From assembly GCA_900769205.1 (NCBI GenBank), contig CAAGFS010000108.1, forward strand, positions 1-5,162: a stretch of DNA of 5,162 nucleotides, written 5' to 3'. Shown here in pieces: positions 1 to 4,587 of the stretch (its first letter is position 1; each line of letters opens with the position of its first letter). The position numbers and the translations under genes are program-made. The notes under the pieces were generated by a model. That model saw only the letters and a list, made by a program, of their open reading frames with translations. It had not been told where the DNA came from and did no database searches. Origin of the DNA: Clostridia bacterium. Its GTDB lineage: Bacteria > Bacillota > Clostridia > Christensenellales > CAG-917.

Positions 1-39
1 AGCGGAAGGGGAAAAGCGAGAAATTGCGCATAAATGACA

Positions 40-66
40 AAAGACACCACGTTCTGTGGTGTCTTT
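40..66 (-). terminator. Hairpin terminator downstream of tRNA-Thr
   Basis: An 11-bp perfect stem (40-50 with 56-66) closes a 5-base loop. It starts 17 bases beyond the 3' end of the leftward tRNA gene. Read on the minus strand, the right arm ends in a run of four T and is followed by a T-rich stretch (GTCATTTAT), which fits an intrinsic terminator with a modest U-tract. The hairpin is nearly symmetrical, so it could also stop transcription entering from the left on the plus strand, where the tail is TTTGTCG. The function is inferred from structure and position. Confidence 0.7.
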
Positions 67-82
67 GTCGCAAAGCGCAATT

Positions 83-158
83 TGGAGCTAGTGGCCGGAT
101 TCGGACCGGCGACCTGCTGATTACGAATCAGCTGCTCTACCTGCTGAGCCACACTAGC
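83..158 (-). tRNA. tRNA-Thr, anticodon CGU
   Basis: The minus strand folds into a complete 76-base cloverleaf. The acceptor stem GCTAGTG/CACTAGC is 7 bp. The D arm is GCTC/GAGC with an 8-base loop that keeps G18 G19. The anticodon stem GCTGA/TCAGC encloses loop TTCGTAA with anticodon CGT, which reads ACG (Thr). The variable loop has 5 bases and the T stem is GCCGG/CCGGC. The discriminator is T and CCA is encoded. G1-C72, C2-G71, G35 and U36 fit the known threonyl-tRNA synthetase identity elements. One oddity is that the T loop reads TCCGAAT instead of the usual TTCGAAT, so position 55 (normally pseudouridine) is C. All stems are intact, so I call it a gene rather than a pseudogene. It has its own promoter and terminator and appears monocistronic. 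Confidence 0.95.
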
Positions 159-178
159 AATTTTCGATTGCGTTTAGG

Positions 179-207
179 ATTATAACAAACTTATTTGGAA
201 ATTGCAA
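179..207 (-). promoter_or_regulatory. Sigma-A promoter of tRNA-Thr
   Basis: On the minus strand there is a consensus -10 TATAAT (179-184). It is preceded by TG one base upstream (extended -10) and, 17 bases further upstream, by TTGCAA (202-207, four of six -35 consensus bases). Transcription would start near 172, about 14 bases before the mature tRNA 5' end. A 7-bp dyad, ATTGCAA (201-207) with TTGCAAT (214-220), overlaps the -35. I do not know whether it has a function. Confidence 0.75.
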
Positions 208-250
208 TCTTTTTTGCAATAATGTTTGCATTTGGGCGCATTTTTATTTG

Positions 251-279
251 TTGACACGCCGTGAGTTGCAGATTATACT
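251..279 (+). promoter_or_regulatory. Near-consensus sigma-A promoter of the TIGR04076-type gene
   Basis: The -35 TTGACA (251-256) is a perfect match and the -10 TATACT (274-279) matches five of six. The spacer is exactly 17 bp. The expected start, about 7 bases after the -10, is near 286. The Shine-Dalgarno GGAG lies at 287-290 and the ATG at 298, so the predicted leader is only about 12 bases, with the ribosome site at the very 5' end. The promoter diverges from the tRNA-Thr promoter across an AT-rich gap. Confidence 0.8.
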
Positions 280-297
280 GTTTTTCGGAGATAGAAT

Positions 298-600
298 ATG
301 AAAGACGTCAAAATCACTGTTGTCAGAAAAACGGAGCATAAAGACCTTTCCGCAATATACGAAAACCCCATCGAACACGCCTGCGACTTGTGCGTGGGGG
401 ACGAGTACGTTTCCAAGGGCGCGCAAAAGCCGAGCGGATTTTGCGACAGTGCGTGGGATTGCCTAAAACCATTCGTGCAAGAGCTTGCAAACGGAGGCGG
501 AAACTTTTTTGACGGCTGGATGAAAAATCCGCATAGCGCAATGATTTCCTGCAACGACGGATTTCGCCCCGTGAGTTTCTATATCGAAAGTATAGATTGA
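298..600 (+). CDS. TIGR04076 family protein, function unknown
   Basis: This 100-residue soluble protein has no signal peptide or membrane segment. I recognise it by pattern as the TIGR04076 family of small, cysteine-containing proteins with no established function. The supporting features are the N-terminal VKITVV strand (4-9), GFCDSAWD (47-54), the LANGGGNFFDGW stretch (63-74), and a C-terminal SCNDGFRPVSFYIE block (84-97). Five cysteines (29, 32, 49, 55, 85) are present, and C49 and C85 fall at the positions I recall as most conserved. They could bind a metal or be redox active, but that is inference. The start is ATG with GGAG 7 bases upstream. The gene has its own strong promoter and terminator, so it is a single-gene unit and not part of the heat-shock operon. 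The family call is from memory of the pattern; the gene itself is secure. Confidence 0.88.
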   Translation: MKDVKITVVRKTEHKDLSAIYENPIEHACDLCVGDEYVSKGAQKPSGFCDSAWDCLKPFVQELANGGGNFFDGWMKNPHSAMISCNDGFRPVSFYIESID

Positions 601-636
601 CGTATAAAGAAGTTTTTCGTTGCGTATCCTTTTTCT

Positions 637-662
637 CGCGCGCATTGCGCGCGTTTTGTTTT
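637..662 (+). terminator. Rho-independent terminator after the TIGR04076-type gene
   Basis: A GC-only 7-bp stem (CGCGCGC 637-643, GCGCGCG 647-653) with a short ATT loop is followed at once by TTTTGTTTT (654-662). It starts 37 bases after the stop codon. This is a textbook intrinsic terminator, and it separates this gene from the hrcA operon downstream. Confidence 0.88.
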
Positions 663-795
663 ATAAAAGAGTTTTGTTTGTACAATAATAATCAATAAAT
701 GCGCTCGCAACGAGATATGTTTTCGCCAAAGTCCCGACGCAACGTGCGACGGCGTATATTTTTTGAAAAATATGCAAAAAACTTTGCAAAATCTA
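663..795. other. Gene-free spacer with phased A-tracts upstream of the hrcA promoter
   Basis: I see no coding sequence, RNA gene or convincing promoter here. The segment nearest the hrcA promoter is AT-rich. Runs of A at 766-770, 776-781 and 788-791 have centres about 10.5 and 11 bases apart, which is one helical turn. Their right edge is 4 bases upstream of the -35 hexamer. Such phasing is known to curve DNA, and A/T-rich DNA at this place can act as an UP element for RNA polymerase. That this happens here is inference. The left half (about 700-755) holds only short GC-rich dyads. Confidence 0.4.
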
Positions 796-824
796 TTGAC
801 TTTTAGCAAAAGCGGGCATATACT
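796..824 (+). promoter_or_regulatory. Sigma-A promoter of the hrcA-grpE-dnaK-dnaJ operon
   Basis: The -35 TTGACT (796-801) and -10 TATACT (819-824) each match consensus at five of six bases and are separated by exactly 17 bp. Transcription should start near 831, inside the CIRCE dyad, giving a leader of about 44 bases to the hrcA ATG at 875. The arrangement is typical of HrcA-controlled (class I) heat-shock operons, which use the housekeeping sigma factor and are controlled by repression. Confidence 0.92.
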
Positions 825-825
825 G

Positions 826-852
826 TTAGCAATCAATGCAAAAGAGTGCTAA
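826..852 (+). promoter_or_regulatory. CIRCE operator (HrcA binding site)
   Basis: The left arm TTAGCAATC (826-834) and right arm GAGTGCTAA (844-852) are separated by 9 bases. The family consensus is TTAGCACTC-N9-GAGTGCTAA, so 17 of 18 arm bases match. The only deviation is A for C at 832, which breaks one pair of the dyad. The site begins 2 bases after the -10 hexamer and covers the predicted start point, so bound HrcA would block RNA polymerase. The spacer happens to contain an in-frame ATG (836-838) that is not the hrcA start. Confidence 0.96.
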
Positions 853-874
853 ACAATTCGGAGCTGTGAAAACT

Positions 875-1927
875 ATGGGTAAAGAGTTGACTGAAAGAAA
901 AAAGAGAATACTGCACGCGCTTGTGGACTTGTTTATCACGACGGGTCAGCCCGTGTCCAGTTCGGACATTCAGAGCAAGTATTTGCCAGAAGTCAGTTCC
1001 GCCACGGTTCGCGCAGAGCTCAGCGCACTCGAAGCACTCGGTTATATCGAACAACCGCACACGTCTGCAGGGCGCGTACCGCTCAAAGACGCATACAAGT
1101 TCTACGTCGAGTCGATAAGCAATTCGGACGATCACAGCAATATGCTCACCGATCAGGAAACCGCGCTTATACGCAACAAGTTTATGCACAGACTTGACAA
1201 GATTCAGGACGTATCCGTCGAGGCAGCAAAGATAATCAGCGACGTGACCAACTATACGTCGTTCATCGTTGAGAAGAACACGTCGGACGTGATTGTCGAG
1301 GAGATAAAGCTTGTTCCGCTCAAAAAGAACAAAGCGGTGGTGTTGATCGTCACAAGCGCGGGAATGATTGCGGACAAGGCGATCGACCTGAAAGACGACG
1401 TCAAACCCGAATACGTCGAAACCGCCACCAAAGTGCTCAACAGAGTGTTTGCGGGCAGAAACATCAACGAAGTGACGAAGTTCGATATAAGCGAAATCGA
1501 CGACGAGATGAAAGGCTTTGTGGACGTGCTTGACGACGTGCTCGGCATATTGAGAATATATCTGAGCGAGCATCGCGACACCAACGTATTTGTGGAAGGC
1601 GCACTCAAAATGCTCGATTATCCCGAATACAACAACGTGGAAGACGCCAAAAACTTCCTGTCCGTCATATCCGACAAGGACAGCATGACGGAGATCCTTC
1701 AAAGCGAAGAAAGCAGCATCGAGTTTTCGGTGCGCATAGGCAAGGAAGACAGCGGCGTGGACAAATGCGCAATCATCACCGCGGCGTACAAAGTCGGGGA
1801 CGAAGTGATTGGACAAGCGGGTGTTATTGGCCCCGAAAGAATGGATTATAAGAAAGTTATCGGCGTGCTCGATTGTGTGAAAAAGACGATCTCGGGCATC
1901 GTATCGAAGGATGAAGACGATGAGTAA
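875..1927 (+). CDS. hrcA: Heat-inducible transcription repressor HrcA
   Basis: HrcA is the dimeric DNA-binding repressor of class I heat-shock genes. It binds CIRCE, and in characterised bacteria the GroEL chaperonin keeps it active. The product has 350 residues, the usual family length. The N-terminal winged helix-turn-helix (about 5-78) carries SSATVRAELSALEALGYIEQ (41-60), then PHTSAGRVP (61-69). The ligand/dimerisation region follows and ends with the family's AGVIGPERMDY motif (315-325) and an acidic tail. An in-frame ATG exists at 836 but lies inside CIRCE, has no ribosome site and is at about the transcription start. The ATG at 875 has GGAG at 860-863 (11-base spacing, rather long) and gives the normal family N-terminus. 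In the recognition helix the usual Asn after TIR/TVR is Ala47. First gene of the operon; it should repress its own transcription. Confidence 0.97.
   Translation: MGKELTERKKRILHALVDLFITTGQPVSSSDIQSKYLPEVSSATVRAELSALEALGYIEQPHTSAGRVPLKDAYKFYVESISNSDDHSNMLTDQETALIRNKFMHRLDKIQDVSVEAAKIISDVTNYTSFIVEKNTSDVIVEEIKLVPLKKNKAVVLIVTSAGMIADKAIDLKDDVKPEYVETATKVLNRVFAGRNINEVTKFDISEIDDEMKGFVDVLDDVLGILRIYLSEHRDTNVFVEGALKMLDYPEYNNVEDAKNFLSVISDKDSMTEILQSEESSIEFSVRIGKEDSGVDKCAIITAAYKVGDEVIGQAGVIGPERMDYKKVIGVLDCVKKTISGIVSKDEDDE
1907..1911 (+). promoter_or_regulatory. Ribosome binding site that decides the grpE start
   Basis: AAGGA lies inside the last codons of hrcA, 8 bases before the ATG at 1920. An earlier in-frame ATG at 1911 overlaps this site and so has no usable Shine-Dalgarno. 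This favours 1920 as the grpE start and suggests translational coupling with hrcA. Confidence 0.75.
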
Positions 1928-2519
1928 GGACAATAAAAAAGCAAACGTAAACGAACAAACGGACGCACAAAACGAAAAGGCCGTCAATCAGGGCGAAGTC
2001 GAAACCGAAGAAGAAAGCAAACCCGATTTTGAAATCGACCGCGAGAATATGAGCGACGAGCATTATATATCCGCTCTCGAACAAAAGCTCGGTAAGGCAA
2101 TCGCAGAGGCAAACACTTGCAAAGCCCTGACGCAAAGATTGCAAGCCGATTTTGACAACTATCGCAAGCGCAACAATTCCATTGCGGAAGATATGAAACT
2201 TCTCGGACAGTCGATCGTGATTGAAAAATTGCTTACCGTGCTTGACAATTGCGACCTTGCAAGAAAGTACGTTCAGGACGAATCCGCTCTCACCGGGTTC
2301 AATATGATGGAAAATCAGATTCTGTCCGCGCTGTCGGGATTCGGACTTTGCGAAGTGGAAACGGACGGCAAGGATTTCGACGCAAAGGTTATGCAGGCGG
2401 TTGAAAGAGTCAAGGATGAGAACAACGTCGGCAAAGTCGTGGAAGTGCTTGCAAAAGGGTATTTGCTCGGCGGAAAACTTCTTCGCCCGGCAAGCGTCAA
2501 AGTCGGATATTGGGAATGA
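1920..2519 (+). CDS. grpE: GrpE, nucleotide exchange factor of DnaK
   Basis: GrpE is a cytoplasmic homodimer that opens the DnaK ATPase cleft to release ADP, completing the chaperone cycle. The product is 199 residues, normal for the family. An acidic, low-complexity N-terminus (1-45) leads into a long helical, coiled-coil region (about 46-105) containing LQADFDNYRKR (74-84). The C-terminal beta domain includes FDAKVMQAV (153-161) and GYLLGGKLLRPASVKV (180-195). These segments together fit the PROSITE GrpE signature, including the 18-residue gap, with Met158 where many members have His. The ATG at 1920 sits in ATGAGTAA, overlapping the hrcA stop by 8 bases, which points to coupled translation. 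An alternative start at 1911 would add three residues but lacks a ribosome site. The N-terminal third is poorly conserved, as is usual in this family. Confidence 0.96.
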   Translation: MSKDNKKANVNEQTDAQNEKAVNQGEVETEEESKPDFEIDRENMSDEHYISALEQKLGKAIAEANTCKALTQRLQADFDNYRKRNNSIAEDMKLLGQSIVIEKLLTVLDNCDLARKYVQDESALTGFNMMENQILSALSGFGLCEVETDGKDFDAKVMQAVERVKDENNVGKVVEVLAKGYLLGGKLLRPASVKVGYWE

Positions 2520-2549
2520 GATAGGGTTGTCTCAAACAAAATATAAACG

Positions 2550-2575
2550 GAAACACTCTCCGATAGGAGTGCAAA
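2550..2575 (+). promoter_or_regulatory. Degenerate CIRCE-like dyad upstream of dnaK
   Basis: The inner arms CACTC (2554-2558) and GAGTG (2567-2571) form a perfect 5-bp dyad identical to the core of CIRCE. The right arm extended to nine bases, GAGTGCAAA, matches consensus at 8 of 9. The left arm GAAACACTC matches at 6 of 9. The spacer is 8 bases, not 9. A possible -10, TATAAA (2542-2547), stands just before it in the same geometry as at hrcA, but I find no acceptable -35. It may be a relic operator, a weak second HrcA site, or only an mRNA hairpin. Confidence 0.4.
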
Positions 2576-2591
2576 ATAAAATATAGTTTTC

Positions 2592-2605
2592 TTCCCGAAA
2601 GGGAA
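2592..2605 (+). other. GNRA-capped hairpin adjacent to the dnaK ribosome site
   Basis: TTCCC (2592-2596) and GGGAA (2601-2605) form a 5-bp stem closed by a GAAA tetraloop, a very stable loop type. The stem ends directly against the dnaK Shine-Dalgarno AAGGAG (2606-2611) without covering it, and that site is 7 bases from the ATG. The hairpin could protect the 5' side of the dnaK message or keep the ribosome site exposed. That role is inference. Confidence 0.5.
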
Positions 2606-2618
2606 AAGGAGTAATAAT

Positions 2619-4457
2619 ATGGGAAAAATAATCGGTATTGACCTTGGTACTACAAACTCGTGCGTAGCGGTTATGGAAGGCGGAGAAGCAGTCGTCATTC
2701 CGAATGCCGAAGGTATGAGAACCACCCCGAGCGTGGTGGCGTTTACAAAAGACGGTGAAAGACTCGTCGGCGAAATCGCAAAGCGTCAGGCTGTTGCAAA
2801 TCCCGAACACACCGTAAGCTCCATCAAGAGAGAGATGGGCAGCGACTACAAAGTGAAGATCGAAAACAAAGGGTACACTCCGCAAGAGATCTCGGCAATG
2901 ATATTGACCAAACTCAAAAACGACGCGGAGAAGTATCTCGGCGAAAAAGTGACCGAAGCGGTCATCACCGTCCCGGCATACTTCACGGACTCTCAACGTC
3001 AGGCAACCAAAGACGCAGGCAAAATCGCAGGACTCGAAGTGAAACGTATCATCAACGAGCCTACGGCGGCGGCACTTGCGTACGGCATAGATAAGGACGA
3101 AAACAAAAATCAGAAAGTGTTGATTTTCGACCTTGGCGGCGGAACCTTCGACGTTTCCGTGCTCGAACTCGGCGACGGCGTGTTTGAAGTGCTTGCAACG
3201 GCGGGCAACAACAGACTCGGCGGCGACGACTTCGACAAACGCATTATGGATTGGATCACTTCCGAGTTCAAGAAAGAGCACGGCGTTGATCTCACCAAAG
3301 ACAAGATGGCGATGCAACGTATCAAAGAAGCGGCTGAGAAGGCAAAAATCGACCTTTCCGGCGTGACAAAAGCCAAGATTTCTCTCCCGTTCATCGCAAT
3401 GAACAACGGCGTTCCTATGCATCTCGATATGGAGCTCACTCGCGCAAAGTTCGACGCTCTCACCGAAGACCTTGTCAAAGCAACGCAAGGACCTATGCAA
3501 CAAGCGCTCAAAGACGCGGGACTCAATTACAGCGACATCGCAAAGGTCATTATGGTCGGCGGTTCCACTCGCGTCCCCGCAGTGTACGACTCGGTTAAAC
3601 GCATCACCGGCAAAGATCCGTATAAGGGAATCAACCCCGACGAATGCGTTGCGCTCGGCGCGGCAATTCAGGGCGGCGTGCTTGCAGGCGAAGTGAAAGA
3701 CATGCTTCTTCTCGACGTCACACCGTTGTCTCTCGGCATCGAAACTCTCGGCGGCGTATGCACCAAGCTCATCGACAGAAACACCACCATTCCTACCAGC
3801 AAATCGCAAGTGTTCAGCACCGCGGCGGACAATCAGACGGCAGTTGACATCCACGTTTTGCAAGGTGAAAGACAATTTGCGCGCGACAACAAGACTCTCG
3901 GCAGATTCGAGCTTGTGGGCATTGCTCCCGCACCGCGCGGAATCCCGCAAATCGAAGTCACCTTCGACATCGACGCAAACGGCATCGTGTCCGTCAAGGC
4001 TTGCGACAAGGCGACGGGCAAATCTCAATCCATCACCATCACGGCGTCTTCGAATCTCACCGAAGCGGACATCGACGCGGCAGTGAAGGACGCAGAGAAA
4101 TACGCCGAAGAAGACAAGAAGCGCAGAGCGGTCGTGGACGCAAAGAACAATGCGGAACAACTTGTGTTTGCAGTTGACAAGTTCGTCAGCGAAAACGGCG
4201 ACAAACTCGAAGAAGCGGACAAGAACGCGGTGAGCGAAGCAAGCAAGACCGCAAGCGAAGAACTTGCAAAAGCGGAAACCGAAGAAGACGTCAAAGCGGT
4301 TGTGGAAAAACTCACCAAAGTGACGGATCCGATTTTCACCAAGTTCTATCAACAAAACCCCGAAGCGGCGGCAGAAGCAGCAAAGGCGGCAGGCATCAAT
4401 CCCGACGATTATCAGGGTGCAGGCGCGGACGGCGGAGTTGACGGAACGGTTGACTGA
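2619..4457 (+). CDS. dnaK: Molecular chaperone DnaK (Hsp70)
   Basis: DnaK binds exposed hydrophobic peptides in an ATP-controlled cycle with DnaJ and GrpE, preventing aggregation and aiding refolding in the cytoplasm. The 612-residue product is complete. The ATPase domain (about 1-358) has phosphate loop IGIDLGTTNS (5-14), Lys70, VPAYF (118-122), NEPTAAALAYG (146-156), DLGGGTFD (171-178) and MVGGSTRVPAV (312-322). The interdomain linker is MLLLDV (362-367), with Met where Val is usual. The substrate-binding beta domain (about 368-480) has SLGIETLGGV and TIPTSKSQVFSTAADNQT. A helical lid (about 481-580) and a short Gly/Asp-rich tail ending in GTVD follow. The first ATPase subdomain lacks the extra segment of Gram-negative DnaK, supporting a Gram-positive origin. 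Asn198 stands where E. coli has the autophosphorylated Thr199, as in other Gram-positive homologues I recall. The start is ATG with AAGGAG at 2606-2611. Confidence 0.99.
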   Translation: MGKIIGIDLGTTNSCVAVMEGGEAVVIPNAEGMRTTPSVVAFTKDGERLVGEIAKRQAVANPEHTVSSIKREMGSDYKVKIENKGYTPQEISAMILTKLKNDAEKYLGEKVTEAVITVPAYFTDSQRQATKDAGKIAGLEVKRIINEPTAAALAYGIDKDENKNQKVLIFDLGGGTFDVSVLELGDGVFEVLATAGNNRLGGDDFDKRIMDWITSEFKKEHGVDLTKDKMAMQRIKEAAEKAKIDLSGVTKAKISLPFIAMNNGVPMHLDMELTRAKFDALTEDLVKATQGPMQQALKDAGLNYSDIAKVIMVGGSTRVPAVYDSVKRITGKDPYKGINPDECVALGAAIQGGVLAGEVKDMLLLDVTPLSLGIETLGGVCTKLIDRNTTIPTSKSQVFSTAADNQTAVDIHVLQGERQFARDNKTLGRFELVGIAPAPRGIPQIEVTFDIDANGIVSVKACDKATGKSQSITITASSNLTEADIDAAVKDAEKYAEEDKKRRAVVDAKNNAEQLVFAVDKFVSENGDKLEEADKNAVSEASKTASEELAKAETEEDVKAVVEKLTKVTDPIFTKFYQQNPEAAAEAAKAAGINPDDYQGAGADGGVDGTVD

Positions 4458-4472
4458 CAAGCGGTCTGACGA

Positions 4473-4492
4473 GTGACGGCTTTTGCCGTCGC
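4473..4492 (+). other. First hairpin of the dnaK-dnaJ gap
   Basis: GACGGC (4475-4480) and GCCGTC (4485-4490) pair around a TTTT loop. One G-U and one G-C pair extend the stem to 4473-4492. It lies 15 bases after the dnaK stop. No T-run follows (ACAAAATAAAG), so it is not a standard terminator. It may protect the dnaK 3' end or cause polymerase pausing. Confidence 0.5.
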
Positions 4493-4510
4493 ACAAAATA
4501 AAGATTTCAA

Positions 4511-4534
4511 GGCGCAACGGGCAACCGTTGCGCC
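4511..4534 (+). other. Strong 10-bp GNRA hairpin between dnaK and dnaJ
   Basis: GGCGCAACGG (4511-4520) and CCGTTGCGCC (4525-4534) are perfectly complementary and are closed by a GCAA tetraloop. This is the most stable RNA structure in the window by eye. It is followed by AAGACCTATAAA, with no T-run, so simple intrinsic termination is unlikely. A position between dnaK and dnaJ suggests mRNA processing, stabilisation of the dnaK part or partial attenuation, which would make DnaJ less abundant than DnaK. That is inference. Confidence 0.65.
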
Positions 4535-4546
4535 AAGACCTATAAA

Positions 4547-4574
4547 CGCCGACTTACATACCGGAGCGTCGGCG
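4547..4574 (+). other. Hairpin just upstream of the dnaJ ribosome site
   Basis: CGCCGAC (4547-4553) and GTCGGCG (4568-4574) form a 7-bp stem with a 14-base loop. It ends one base before the dnaJ Shine-Dalgarno AAGGA (4576-4580). The right arm is part of GGCGCAA (4571-4577), which repeats the left end of the previous hairpin and could instead pair with TTGCGCC (4528-4534), partly covering the ribosome site. Confidence 0.4.
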
Positions 4575-4587
4575 CAAGGAAACAACT

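Noticed and set aside
657..686. Possible promoter TTGTTT-N18-TACAAT after the terminator.
   Set aside because: The -35 is weak and overlaps the terminator T-tract, no gene follows before the much better promoter at 796-824, and AT-rich DNA often produces such matches.
803..832. Direct repeat TTAGCAA (803-809 and 826-832) as an extra CIRCE half-site.
   Set aside because: The first copy lacks a partner arm and lies in the promoter spacer. Seven-base matches in AT-rich DNA are expected by chance.
774..843. Four copies of GCAAAA as a possible repeat array or CRISPR-like structure.
   Set aside because: The unit is too short, the spacing is irregular (12, 20 and 32 bases), and there are no similar flanks. 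It reflects the AT-rich leader.
1911..1919. grpE starting at the upstream ATG at 1911.
   Set aside because: Its Shine-Dalgarno would overlap the start codon itself, while AAGGA is ideally placed (8 bases) for the ATG at 1920.
833..1987. A 384-codon open frame on the minus strand, opposite hrcA.
   Set aside because: It is a compositional shadow of hrcA, overlaps the promoter-operator region, and shows no domain or ribosome site.
2532..4517. A 661-codon open frame on the minus strand, opposite dnaK.
   Set aside because: Long antisense frames opposite dnaK are a known effect of its codon composition. The translation is Cys/His/Phe/Arg-rich with no recognisable domain, and the plus-strand frame is an unmistakable DnaK.
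4473..4534. The dnaK-dnaJ hairpins as a rho-independent terminator ending the operon after dnaK.
   Set aside because: Neither stem is followed by a T-run, and dnaJ follows in the same direction with its own ribosome site and no clear promoter.
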